64,000 nucleotides of DNA from the NCBI GenBank assembly GCA_016786845.1, contig JAEUVB010000021.1, positions 310,001 to 374,000 of the forward strand. The letters are read 5' to 3'. The translations under genes were made by a program, and so were the position numbers. The notes under the pieces were generated by a model. The model made no database searches. It was not told where the DNA came from and worked only from the letters and a program-made list of their open reading frames with translations. Source of the stretch: Chitinophagaceae bacterium (GTDB taxonomy: Bacteria; Bacteroidota; Bacteroidia; Chitinophagales; Chitinophagaceae). Position 1 is the first letter of the stretch; every line of letters begins with the position of its first letter. Positions 7,341 to 15,735 of the stretch are shown one piece after another.

Positions 7341-7817
7341 TTAGGACGCTGTTGGAATTCCTTGCTCTGCCTGGGCCTTCTCATAAAAGGACCCCAGATC
7401 TTCGGCCAGTGAATTCATACCCGGTGTATTGGTACCTCCCATCACTTTCGCAAACTGATAAAAATTGTCGGAAAATGCTTTGGCTTCAATACCGGCAGCC
7501 ATGCGTGTGTCGGAAACGGCCTCGAGTAATTGGGTTAACTCTTGTTCGAATGTTCGCAAGTCCATAGATAATTGCAGGTCTTTTCTTGCTTCGGCAACAT
7601 CCATCGCAGGCGGTATGATGTTGGCATTATGCTCTGCGAAGGTTATGGCTTTCGTTACATACGAGTAACCGTCATCACCCATTTTACTGAAGGACTTTCT
7701 CTCATCCGGGGTGAGGTTGATGAGAAAGTTTAAATTTGACTTGATGGTCGCTACTGCATCATATAAAGCGGTGTTTTGTGCGGGTGTTATTGTCCCGCTT
7801 AAATTGTTGTAAGGCAT
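7341..7817 (-). CDS. Conserved protein of unknown function, paralogue of the 3595-4041 gene
   Basis: 158 residues, soluble and mainly helical by composition. It is the better preserved of two paralogues flanking the defence-like cassette: MPYNN start, FLINLTPDE near residue 35, PPA in the middle and GGTNTPGM near the C-terminus. No known domain recognised. It has its own promoter (TACTTTTG at 7913-7906), an upstream 16-base palindrome and its own terminator at 7271-7300, so it is a monocistronic unit. It runs towards the patatin gene. Its function and any link with the cassette are unknown. Confidence 0.8.
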   Translation of the reverse strand: MPYNNLSGTITPAQNTALYDAVATIKSNLNFLINLTPDERKSFSKMGDDGYSYVTKAITFAEHNANIIPPAMDVAEARKDLQLSMDLRTFEQELTQLLEAVSDTRMAAGIEAKAFSDNFYQFAKVMGGTNTPGMNSLAEDLGSFYEKAQAEQGIPTAS

Positions 7818-7905
7818 TTTAAAAAATTTAAATAGTTATAAAATTTGTTTAGTTAAAAAATATTTGTGCTTCCGTACAACAGCGCTATCGTTCAGAAGTA
7901 CAATG

Positions 7906-7913
7906 CAAAAGTA
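7906..7913 (-). promoter_or_regulatory. Bacteroidota -7 box TACTTTTG
   Basis: The minus strand reads TACTTTTG, an exact match to TAnnTTTG, about 90 bases in front of the start at 7817. A similar box with similar flanks occurs at 4418-4411 facing left. Confidence 0.55.
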
Positions 7914-7934
7914 GAAGGGGGTATTTTTCAAAAG

Positions 7935-7950
7935 TGTCACTTAAGTGACA
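7935..7950. promoter_or_regulatory. Perfect 16-base palindrome, probable operator
   Basis: TGTCACTTAAGTGACA is a perfect dyad placed about 22 bases upstream of the TACTTTTG box of the 7341-7817 gene, where a dimeric regulator would bind. A Crp/Fnr-type regulator gene lies 400 bases away at 8342-8974, but a link is only a guess. Confidence 0.5.
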
Positions 7951-7974
7951 AAATCGGGCCACGGATAAAAAAGA

Positions 7975-8340
7975 TAAGCACAGAGGATTTCAGGGAGGAG
8001 CACACTGAGTAGGGAACACAGATTATACAGATTGCAGAGATATTTTGGATCGCACTTTAATTCTATAATTCTGAAAATTCAAATTCAGACAATTACACAG
8101 ATCACAGATTGCACGGATGATTTGGTGGGAGAATTAATTCTGAAAATTCTTAAATTCTGAAAATTCAGATTCAGACAATTACACAATTAACAGATTACTC
8201 GGATCACAGATTACACAGATTGCACAGATGTATTGGATTGTACTTTAATTCTGAAAATTCTGATTCAGACAAATTGCGCATTCTGAAAATTCTAAAATTC
8301 TGTAAATTCTGATTCGGACAATTAAGCATTCAGACAACCC
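7975..8340. repeat. Degenerate repeat tract between convergently read minus genes
   Basis: No gene. About four imperfect copies of a 70-100 base module built from ACAGATTGCACAGAT, a TTTGGAT element and AATTCTGAAAATTCTGATTC/AGACAATTAC. Copies begin roughly at 8025, 8105, 8195 and 8275. AATTCTGAAAATTC is itself nearly palindromic. Such decayed tracts are common between genes in Bacteroidota. Confidence 0.65.
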
Positions 8341-8341
8341 A

Positions 8342-8974
8342 TCACTCCCCCTCACTTCTTATTCGGCTCAGGGTTTGGCGAGCTACTCCCAAGTAATTGG
8401 CCAATTGTGTCACACTCAACTTCTGAACCATTTCGGGTCTGGAATGAAAGAGTTGATAATACCTGACCTTGGGTGATAGTGTGAGGAATTCTTTTTCCCT
8501 GCGCGTTTTATGTTTGTAATAATATTCGGCCCGATCGGCTCTCAATTGATTGGCGATTAAAGAATGTTTATAAGACGCTTTCATTTCATTCACCTCCAAC
8601 ACTTCTACTTCACAATCGGTGAGCGCCACCACCTCCACATCCGATGCCTCTCCGGTGAGAAAGGATGTATATGCAGAGAAAAAACTTCCGGGAAAGAAAA
8701 ATTCTAAAATGCGTTCTATGATTACGGATTCTTTTTTCTTCGATTTGCCTTTGGTCGATTTGGGTGCAGGCTTTTCTACCCGCATACTAATCTTAACCAT
8801 ACCTGATTTTAAAAAGTAGGCATACCTTTCTATTTGTCCGTATCGGGTAATCACCTGATTCTTGCGGAATGTTTTATTGCGTACAGGAAAGGGCAATGCC
8901 TCATCAGGGTGATATTGGGTTTCCGGTATAGAGGCAATGAAATGACGGATATCAGGATGTAATGTTTCTGGCAA
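8342..8974 (-). CDS. Crp/Fnr family transcriptional regulator
   Basis: 210 residues. An N-terminal cyclic-nucleotide-binding-like beta-barrel spans about 20-140 (NKTFRKNQVITRYGQ; the FFPGSFFSAYTSFLTGE turn is typical). A C-terminal winged helix-turn-helix with the recognition motif QLANYLGVARQTLSRIR ends the protein. An unusual K-rich insert (PAPKSTKGKSKKKES) sits inside the barrel. No ATG fits; the start is TTG at 8974. These regulators bind dyad sites near promoters, often without a known ligand in Bacteroidota. It ends beside the repeat tract and shares no operon with its neighbours. It could bind the 7935-7950 palindrome, but nothing proves this. Confidence 0.88.
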   Translation of the reverse strand: MPETLHPDIRHFIASIPETQYHPDEALPFPVRNKTFRKNQVITRYGQIERYAYFLKSGMVKISMRVEKPAPKSTKGKSKKKESVIIERILEFFFPGSFFSAYTSFLTGEASDVEVVALTDCEVEVLEVNEMKASYKHSLIANQLRADRAEYYYKHKTRREKEFLTLSPKVRYYQLFHSRPEMVQKLSVTQLANYLGVARQTLSRIRSEGE

Positions 8975-9318
8975 GTTATTTGAATTTTTTAAGGTATTTC
9001 AAAAATAAGCTTGTACCATTTTACTTCAAAATAATAACATTCAAAAAATCCGTTTCACTTTTAATAGGGCCCGATGCTGAATTCCTACTTTGCTCCTGCT
9101 ACGGAGTTGTCATCCCGTTGTTCCGGCTTCTTTAGTCTCGTCGTATCCATAAATTTATGCCGGGACAGACCGGGATCTGACGTTACTTATCGCGAATGAA
9201 TCAGAGAAAATCATTCCCACTAAACGCTAAAATTTAATACCCGGGATCTGATGAAATTTATCTCGACTGAATCAGAGAATATCGCACCCACTAAAAACTA
9301 AAAATTAAACACTAAAAA
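8975..9318. repeat. Gene-free stretch with a 71-base direct repeat
   Basis: Two direct copies, about 9170-9240 and 9241-9311, share CGGGATCTGA, then ATCAGAGAA-AT and CCCACTAAA followed by an A/T-rich CTAAAA tail. The first 190 bases show no gene or repeat. Confidence 0.6.
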
Positions 9319-9543
9319 CTAGCCCTGCTTCCTTTTCAAATACAAATACAAACTCTCCACTTTGGCCCTCGCCCATGGCGTCTTCCTTAAAAACGTCAAA
9401 CTCGATTTAATACTCGGATCGAAATGAAAACAATTGATCTTCACTTGCTCCGCCAAATACTCCCAACCATAATTTTCCACCATCCACGTCAAGATGTTTT
9501 CCAGTGTAATACCGTGCAAAGGATCTTTATTGGGTAAGGACAT
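9319..9543 (-). CDS. VF530 / DUF2132 family small protein
   Basis: 74 residues from ATG at 9543 ([15 protein letters not shown]). The compact family is recognised by DPLHGITLE, the [19 protein letters not shown] stretch and the C-terminal [16 protein letters not shown]. Members are small DNA-binding-like helical proteins of unknown role found across bacteria. A longer frame reaching 9657 exists, but it starts with residues unlike the family and would cross the promoter-like TATTTTCG at 9556-9549, so the shorter start is chosen. It stands alone on the minus strand. Confidence 0.85.
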   Translation of the reverse strand: MSLPNKDPLHGITLENILTWMVENYGWEYLAEQVKINCFHFDPSIKSSLTFLRKTPWARAKVESLYLYLKRKQG

Positions 9544-9761
9544 GGTGCGAAAATAAGGGAGAATGGGGAAGAATGGAAGATGATTCCATATAACAATGCC
9601 CACTTCCTGCCGTAACGGATATTCTATTATATTTGTCTGGACAATCTTTATCATCATCTTGTTTTGAGTAAGTACTTGGCTTCAAAGTGTAAATTGTTTT
9701 TGAAGAATTATTTTTATAAGATGACCTGGAAGAAGTCGACCTCACCGGATAAGTTATAGAT

Positions 9762-10802
9762 ATGGCAAAAACAAATAACGAAGCTAACACTAACGATATC
9801 ATATTTTACAACTCCCCTAACGGTGATGTAAAAGTTGAAGTGCTTTTTAATGAAGAAACATTTTGGCTCACTCAAAAGCGAATGGCTGAATTGTTTGGGG
9901 TGGATGTTAGAACAGTGAATGAACATTTGCAAAACATATACAAAACCAATGAATTGGATAAAGAAGCAACAATCCGGAAAATCCGGATTGTTCAAAAAGA
10001 AGGTAAGCGGGATGTTGCCAGGGAGCTTGACTTCTTTAATCTTGATGCAATCATAGCTGTTGGCTACCGTGTAAATAGTTTTGAAGCGACTCAATTCCGT
10101 ATCTGGGCGACCAAAACCCTCCGGGAGTTTATTATCAAAGGGTTTGTGATGGATGATGAAAGGCTCAAACAGGGTAAGCGTTTTGGCAAAGACTACTTTG
10201 ATGAACTCTTAGAACGCATCCGGGAAATAAGAGCCAGTGAAAGGCGTTTTTACCTCAAAATAACCGACATTTATGAGCAATGCAGTATCGACTACAAGAA
10301 GGATGCTGAATTAACAAAACAGTTTTTTAAAACGGTGCAAAACAAATTGCACTGGGCGATAACCGGAAAAACAGCAGCTGAATTGATTGCAGAAAGAGCC
10401 GGTGCCGATAAACCGAATATGGGTTTGCAAACCTGGAAAAATGCACCAAAGGGAAAAGTACTGAAAAGCGATATCGGCATTGCTAAAAACTACCTCATAG
10501 AAAATGAAATCAAAGAGTTAGAAAGGGTAGTTACCATGTATCTAGATTTTGCCGAACTACAGGCTTCAAGACAGATACCCATGAAAATGGCTGACTGGGT
10601 GAGCCGACTGGATGCCTTCTTACAATTCAACGAATATGAAATACTCAAAGATGCCGGAACGGTAAGCCATGAGGTAGCCATGAAACTCGTAGAAAAAGAA
10701 TATGCAAAATTCAGGGTAGGACAAGACCAAAATTTCGAAAGCGATTTTGAACAGGCCATGAAAACAGTCATGCATTCTTCTAAGGGCAAAAAACGGGAAT
10801 AG
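9762..10802 (+). CDS. rhuM: RhuM family protein (virulence RhuM-like, KilA-N/Bro-type N-terminus)
   Basis: 346 residues. The N-terminal half carries the RhuM signature: FYNSPNGDVKVEVLF, ETFWLTQKRMAELFGVDVRTVNEHL (helix-turn-helix-like), FFNLDAIIAVGYRVNS and FRIWATKTLREFIIKGF. The C-terminal half is helical and ends with a K-rich tail. RhuM genes are often found inside or beside type I restriction loci and on islands. Their biochemical role is not settled. Here the gene is alone on the plus strand, 7 kb from the hsdM operon, consistent with an accessory region. Full length, no frameshift. Symbol is by family resemblance. Confidence 0.88.
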   Translation: MAKTNNEANTNDIIFYNSPNGDVKVEVLFNEETFWLTQKRMAELFGVDVRTVNEHLQNIYKTNELDKEATIRKIRIVQKEGKRDVARELDFFNLDAIIAVGYRVNSFEATQFRIWATKTLREFIIKGFVMDDERLKQGKRFGKDYFDELLERIREIRASERRFYLKITDIYEQCSIDYKKDAELTKQFFKTVQNKLHWAITGKTAAELIAERAGADKPNMGLQTWKNAPKGKVLKSDIGIAKNYLIENEIKELERVVTMYLDFAELQASRQIPMKMADWVSRLDAFLQFNEYEILKDAGTVSHEVAMKLVEKEYAKFRVGQDQNFESDFEQAMKTVMHSSKGKKRE

Positions 10803-10890
10803 CTCATAAGCCTATTGAACCATATAATGGCGCTTAGTCCGGAAATGATGTAATATTCATCAAAATTTCTGCTTCCTCACGCTTGGAAAC

Positions 10891-12114
10891 TCAGCGGTCA
10901 CCCCCCCACAACAAACTCCCATCCCCATAACTCAAAAATCGAAACTCATGATCCATAGCATATTGATAGATCGTCTTCCAATCCGAACCGACGATGGAGG
11001 CAATGAGCAACAACAAGGTGGAAGCCGGTTGATGAAAATTGGTAATGAGGGCCGATGCTATTTTTAATCGGTAAGGCGGCGCAATAAGGATTTGTGTTTT
11101 GCAGAGGATACGGTTCAGACTATTCTGATTCATCCAAGAGACCAGTGCCTGTAAGGCATCCAATGCCGAAAGGGTTGACTTAAGGTCATAGGCCTCCCAT
11201 TGTTTAATTTCCAAATCTTCTAAAGTAGAATCCGGATGCTGTATCGCTTTCGTCCCCATCCAGTATAAAGATTCCAGGGTGCGTAGTGAGGTTGTTCCCA
11301 CACTGATAATGGGTCGACCTGCTTGCATAGCCTCTATCATTTGCATTAACGTCTCACGGCTCACATCCATCCACTCGGCATGCATGGTATGATCTTCCAT
11401 CGTTTCAGACTTCACCGGCTTGAAGGTGCCTGCACCCACATGAAGGGTCACGAAGCTTTGTTGTATGCCTTTGGAACGGAGTGCATCAAACAGTGCCGGT
11501 GTAAAATGCAATCCGGCAGTCGGTGCTGCCACCGACCCGTCATGCATGGCATAAGTGGTCTGATATCGTGTCGCATCGCTGTCCTCACTTTCCCGTTTCA
11601 AGTAAGGCGGTATGGGCATTTTTCCGATACGCTCGAGGATTTCTGCAAAGGACCATTCAGCAGGCTGCCATCGCAATTCGACCACAAAGGCATCGGAAGT
11701 CCTTGAGATGATTTCTGCTTCCAATAAGAGTTCATCTGTCTGATAGGTCAAGACCTTCTCCTTCCACTTACTCGCCCGACCGATCATACATTGCCAGCGT
11801 ACCGATCCTGTTTGGGTCATGGCCGTAGAGGGTTCCATATTTTTGTCGGCCGGCTCAAGACAAAAAATTTCGATCAAGGCTCCCGTTGAATTGCGAAAGA
11901 AAAGACGCGCCGGTATGACGCGGGTATTGTTTAAAATCAATAGGGCATGCTCCGGTAAATGATCCGTCAAATTTGCATAATTGTCTTCATGTATTTCTCC
12001 GGCTTTATATGCCAGGAGTTTGCTTTGGTCTCTGTCCGCTAAAGGATATTTTGCAATGCGATCATCGGGGAGCTCGTAGGTATAGTCGGCGATCTGTATT
12101 TCTTTCGGATGCAT
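10891..12114 (-). CDS. queA: S-adenosylmethionine:tRNA ribosyltransferase-isomerase QueA
   Basis: 407 residues. QueA moves the ribosyl part of SAM onto 7-aminomethyl-7-deazaguanine in tRNA to make epoxyqueuosine. Diagnostic segments: YELPDDRIAKYPLADRDQSK at the N-terminus, ILNNTRVIPARLF, YQTTYA, SVAAPTAGLHFTPAL, and FVTLHVGAGTFKPV. The start is taken as ATG at 12114. A GTG six bases upstream is in frame but overlaps the TATTTTTG promoter box at 12127-12120. The TSS expected from that box is at or very near the ATG, so the mRNA is probably leaderless. It is flanked by RhuM and the transposase region, with no queuosine partner nearby. Confidence 0.96.
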   Translation of the reverse strand: MHPKEIQIADYTYELPDDRIAKYPLADRDQSKLLAYKAGEIHEDNYANLTDHLPEHALLILNNTRVIPARLFFRNSTGALIEIFCLEPADKNMEPSTAMTQTGSVRWQCMIGRASKWKEKVLTYQTDELLLEAEIISRTSDAFVVELRWQPAEWSFAEILERIGKMPIPPYLKRESEDSDATRYQTTYAMHDGSVAAPTAGLHFTPALFDALRSKGIQQSFVTLHVGAGTFKPVKSETMEDHTMHAEWMDVSRETLMQMIEAMQAGRPIISVGTTSLRTLESLYWMGTKAIQHPDSTLEDLEIKQWEAYDLKSTLSALDALQALVSWMNQNSLNRILCKTQILIAPPYRLKIASALITNFHQPASTLLLLIASIVGSDWKTIYQYAMDHEFRFLSYGDGSLLWGGDR

Positions 12115-12119
12115 GTGCA

Positions 12120-12127
12120 CAAAAATA
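12120..12127 (-). promoter_or_regulatory. -7 box TATTTTTG of queA
   Basis: Minus strand TATTTTTG, exact TAnnTTTG match, five bases before the ATG at 12114. It decides the start codon of queA. Confidence 0.65.
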
Positions 12128-12196
12128 AGAGATAGGCTGTAAACTCCATGTTTATCGTTGGGTTGCTTATAGTGGATAATTTATAGTGGATAATAT

Positions 12197-12302
12197 GCAG
12201 TGGATTAAAATCCACTGCTATGAATCGGCCATGCCTACGGCATTACGTAATGCGTAGTACCATCGGCACGACTGACTCGTAACGATGGAATTTATTCCGT
12301 CG
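12197..12302 (+). repeat. REP-like hairpin module, copy 1
   Basis: The module holds successive hairpins: GCAGTGGA/TCCACTGC (12197-12218), TGCC-TAC-GGCA, the palindrome CATTACGTAATG, and a final CGATGGAAT-TT-ATTCCGTCG. Same orientation as copies 2 and 3 around the transposase. The centre of copy 1 lies 139 bases before that of copy 2. Confidence 0.8.
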
Positions 12303-12336
12303 CATGAGCAGCCGTTATTTAGTAGTGCTTTCTTGG

Positions 12337-12455
12337 CTGCGGATTAAAATCCACTGTTATTAATCGACCATGCCTACGGCATTACGTAATACCTAGTGCC
12401 AGCGGCACGACCGACTCGTAACGATGGAATTTATTCCGTCGGATTAGCCACTAAT
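12337..12455 (+). repeat. REP-like hairpin module, copy 2
   Basis: Same order of hairpins as copy 1, here with a perfect GTGCC-AGC-GGCAC stem and the closing ATTAG-CCA-CTAAT (12443-12455). The segment 12456-12599 after it, leading to the transposase start, has no other recognised element. Confidence 0.8.
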
Positions 12456-12599
12456 GGAGCATGCCTATAACATCAGGTATTTCATGATGTCCATATTATA
12501 GCCTGCTATAATCGTACATCAGAAATCTCATTTACGATGAAAATATTACTAAGAATCCACTATTTTTGATTTCTCATTGTTATTGAAAAAACCTTCGTT

Positions 12600-13061
12600 A
12601 TGGCAAACACCTATTCATCTATTGTTATTCATGCTGTATTTGTTGTTAAATACAGAAAAGCACTAATAGACCCTTCTTGGAAATCAAAATTGATTGGAGT
12701 CATCACAGAACTTTTTCTTGAAACTGAATGTCCTAGTATTATCGTCAATGGTACTAGCGATCATATTCATTGTTTATTTCGGCTTAAAACATCGATTTCA
12801 GTTGCAGGGGTAATGAAAATTGTAAAGGCGAAATCGTCAAAATGGATCAATGAAAATCACTTTTTGACTTCGCGATTTGAATGGCAAAAGGGATATAGTG
12901 CATTTTCATGTGACTACCGCAAAATACAAGGCATCATGGAATACATAAAAAATCAGGAAATTCACCACATGGAATCATCAGTCTATGAAGAACAAATGAT
13001 ATTGCTAAACCAACATAGCATTTCTTACGATTCAAAATATCTTTTTGAAGATCTTTTGTGA
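12600..13061 (+). CDS. tnpA: IS200/IS605-like Y1 transposase, REP-associated
   Basis: 153 residues, full length for TnpA of the IS200/IS605 type. The HUH motif is H55-I-H57 in SDHIHCLF, and the likely nucleophile is Y115 in EYIKNQEIHH. Such enzymes cut and rejoin single-stranded DNA at hairpin ends. The gene is bracketed by three same-oriented copies of a 105-135 base hairpin module, two upstream and one downstream, which is the layout of REP-associated transposases that mobilise non-autonomous REP elements. No tnpB is present. Start ATG at 12600. It may be an ordinary IS200 whose ends resemble the repeats, but the doubled upstream copy argues for a REP-type unit. Confidence 0.85.
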   Translation: MANTYSSIVIHAVFVVKYRKALIDPSWKSKLIGVITELFLETECPSIIVNGTSDHIHCLFRLKTSISVAGVMKIVKAKSSKWINENHFLTSRFEWQKGYSAFSCDYRKIQGIMEYIKNQEIHHMESSVYEEQMILLNQHSISYDSKYLFEDLL

Positions 13062-13087
13062 GTAGCGGATTTTATGCAGCGGATTAT

Positions 13088-13223
13088 GCGTAGTGGATTT
13101 TATGCAGCGGATTAAAATCCACTGGTAATAGTCGGCCATGCCTACGGCATTACGTAATGCCTAGTGCCATCGGCACGACCGACTTGTAACGATGGAATTT
13201 ATTCCGTCGGATTAGCCACTAAT
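13088..13223 (+). repeat. REP-like hairpin module, copy 3
   Basis: Downstream copy with the TAGTGGATT lead, GGATTAAAATCC core, TGCC-TAC-GGCA, CATTACGTAATG, GTGCC-ATC-GGCAC, CGATGGAATTTATTCCGTCG and ATTAG-CCA-CTAAT. It overlaps the stop codon (TAG, 13221-13219) of the minus-strand gene to the right. The 13062-13087 lead contains partial TAGTGGATT-like copies. Confidence 0.8.
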
Positions 13224-15711
13224 CATCCGCTCCCCCGCCCAATTGAATCACACCGCCGCTGATGCCTACCCGAATACCATACACAGGTAGTTTGAAATTG
13301 GTGTAGCCCACCACAGCATCCACACGGAAAAATCGATACAGTTTGAATCCTACATTTTCCAATCCGGCAGACACCTCAATATAATTATTGTTCTGGTTCA
13401 CATAGTATGCATTCGATGCTGCCACCAAATACCATTTCAAATTTCGGAAGAGCGGAACCTTATTGGTGAGCAAACCATAAAAATGGTGCTCGGCATGCAA
13501 AGTGGTGTAAAAAGATTCTGTATTACTGTTGGCATAATAGGGCGATAACTGAAAGCTATTTAAATAAGGTGTGGCCAATACAATTTGATTACCATTGAAG
13601 TGGGTATAGTCTGCCAATGCCAGGGCATTCTTATAAATGAATCCGCCTACCGAGGCATTATACTTAAACGTTCCCCACAAATGCAGATCCATATCGTCTT
13701 GCATGTGGATGCGCCATTTGAGATAATCAACATCACTGTTCAATACCGGAAGCCCCGCCGTCAAACCGCCCGAAAAAGTAGGATACTTCGAGTGACAGGC
13801 TTCGATACGATCGGGGTATTTGATGAACTTACGACCCGGTTGATAAGAGACCTGTAACCCGGCCATCAAAGCCTGATGACGAGGTTCGATACCGCTGATT
13901 TTTTCAATCGGATAGTTGGGGGTAAAGGCGATATTATTTTTACGGAAGGAAAACAAATTGGTATTGCTTAAACCATATCGATCCTGATAGGTTACATCTG
14001 CATCCAAGGTAAAACCACTGATATGCCGGTAATTGACATTCGCCCTTCCAAACCATGCCTGATAGGTTTTCAGATAGTTTCGGCCATAGAATAAAGTATA
14101 ACAAGAATTAATGAGTTCGTTGACCGGGTCTTCATTGTTGTACTGATACACATAACGCCCTCCCGATAATTCAATTTTGGTTTTATGGGTTTTGCCAAAC
14201 TGATACCGGGCATACCCCTTTGCATTAAACTGTTCATTACTCACCCCATACCGCATGCGTATACCGGTACTCCAGCGCCTGTCCTCATCGATCTTATGGT
14301 TGTAGCGAAAGCCCCAGGTATAGTTGAACCCTTCAGCAGTATTCCAGTTGAAATTATTCAACCCAATAACAGGCATGGTGCTGAAACGGCCTTGCTTACC
14401 TACTTGATGTCGATAGCCACTGAACACAATATCTTTCAATGTATTCCTGGATGGCTTCACGGTATCGGGTTTGTTTTTTTCGGCCACCTCAATACTATCC
14501 TTCTTGATATAATCTGCTGCTTCTTCTTTGTCTAAAGGCACCGGTCGTAAAGTATCCCAATAGGATGATTGATGTTTGAGGGCATCGGCTTCATACTCCT
14601 TTTCAAATTTGTTGAAGACATTTTTCGCATCGTAATCAAACACATAATCGGTAAACACATTCACAAAACGACCGGTAATACCAAAACCCAATATTTTTAT
14701 TTTGATCAGGAAATTCTGATCCTTGACCATCAGCAAATCCTTCACCGGCACAAACACTTGCTGGATGTGAATCGTATCTGCCACATCGAGTTGATACTCT
14801 TTGCTCACCTGAAGATCGGCACTATGCAGTCGCCATTCATTCTCAACCACATCTATAATACCCGAAAACAAGGGTTCAAATTTTCTGCGCGGAATGACCT
14901 TGATGCGATTGATGAGTTTGCCGTCTTCCATATAGGCACTCAGTAATTCATATTTATAACTCAGCATCGCTGTTTCTGCTATCGGCGAAATAAATCCGCG
15001 CTGATTAAAATCTTTGCCAAGGTCTACATTATTGTCGTACAAGTTGATAAACAGCGGATCACTGAAACCATAGCCCTTGCTTTGTCCGCTGACCTTACTG
15101 CTTTTTACATACACCTTCAATTTATCGGGACGTTTATAGGCGACTTCGGTAAAGGATTCAGATAAGTAGATAATCCCCTTCTGTGATTCGAGTTCTTCCT
15201 TGTTGGACTTTCCGCTACCGTCATCATTTTTCCCCATCAAGGCATACAACATTTTAGAATCGGAAACCTCATCGAGCTTGAAATTTCCTTTGATATAGGC
15301 ATTGGCCCTAAACCCATCGATCTGTTTGTTGTAGAAGGATCTTTTTTTAATGGTCTTTTTCATGATGGCATTCGCCGGATTCTCTCCATTCTTGATGGTC
15401 ACTTCTTTGAGAGAAACCCCATTCGCTTTGAGTTGAAAATTACGCGTCGTTTGACTTTGAATGTCCAGGGCCACTTCTTCTTTTTGATATCCCACATACT
15501 GACAAACGATCGTGTGTTTGCCGGGCTCAATGTCAAAACTATACTGCCCTTCCACATTCGTGGTGGTGCCCTTGGTGGTGCCCTTGATATAGACACTGGC
15601 AAATGGCAATGGCTCGCCTTTTTCGTCGGTCACTTTTCCTTTTAAGGTTACGGCATATAACCCAACAGGACATAAGAAAACAAATAGAATGAGTAAGACT
15701 ATATTCTTCAT
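13219..15711 (-). CDS. DUF5686 outer-membrane protein with carboxypeptidase-regulatory-like N-terminal domain
   Basis: 830 residues. A signal peptide (1-20, ending GLYA) precedes a CarboxypepD_reg-like beta-sandwich at about 22-95 (LKGKVTDEKGEPLPFASVYI, GQYSFDIEPGKHTI). The rest matches the DUF5686 pattern: a NANAIMKKTI-like helix region, then a long beta-barrel with alternating aromatic residues ending LGGGADD. These are TonB-receptor-like surface proteins of Bacteroidota with unclear cargo. The stop codon falls in the outer end of a REP-like module, so the natural C-terminus may have been shifted by insertion. It follows the serine hydrolase gene by 24 bases and is probably co-transcribed with it. 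Confidence 0.88.
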   Translation of the reverse strand: MKNIVLLILFVFLCPVGLYAVTLKGKVTDEKGEPLPFASVYIKGTTKGTTTNVEGQYSFDIEPGKHTIVCQYVGYQKEEVALDIQSQTTRNFQLKANGVSLKEVTIKNGENPANAIMKKTIKKRSFYNKQIDGFRANAYIKGNFKLDEVSDSKMLYALMGKNDDGSGKSNKEELESQKGIIYLSESFTEVAYKRPDKLKVYVKSSKVSGQSKGYGFSDPLFINLYDNNVDLGKDFNQRGFISPIAETAMLSYKYELLSAYMEDGKLINRIKVIPRRKFEPLFSGIIDVVENEWRLHSADLQVSKEYQLDVADTIHIQQVFVPVKDLLMVKDQNFLIKIKILGFGITGRFVNVFTDYVFDYDAKNVFNKFEKEYEADALKHQSSYWDTLRPVPLDKEEAADYIKKDSIEVAEKNKPDTVKPSRNTLKDIVFSGYRHQVGKQGRFSTMPVIGLNNFNWNTAEGFNYTWGFRYNHKIDEDRRWSTGIRMRYGVSNEQFNAKGYARYQFGKTHKTKIELSGGRYVYQYNNEDPVNELINSCYTLFYGRNYLKTYQAWFGRANVNYRHISGFTLDADVTYQDRYGLSNTNLFSFRKNNIAFTPNYPIEKISGIEPRHQALMAGLQVSYQPGRKFIKYPDRIEACHSKYPTFSGGLTAGLPVLNSDVDYLKWRIHMQDDMDLHLWGTFKYNASVGGFIYKNALALADYTHFNGNQIVLATPYLNSFQLSPYYANSNTESFYTTLHAEHHFYGLLTNKVPLFRNLKWYLVAASNAYYVNQNNNYIEVSAGLENVGFKLYRFFRVDAVVGYTNFKLPVYGIRVGISGGVIQLGGGADD

Positions 15712-15735
15712 TTCGTAAACTTAAATCAAAATCAA

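Noticed and set aside
9714..10094. Minus frame overlapping the RhuM start
   Set aside because: Shadow of the RhuM gene; Cys/Phe-rich composition, no start context.
10891..12114. queA as part of a type IV CBASS with nucleobase-modifying companions
   Set aside because: QueA is 3.7 kb away, on the opposite strand with its own promoter, and is an ordinary tRNA-modification gene; type IV companions are QueC-like and TGT-like.
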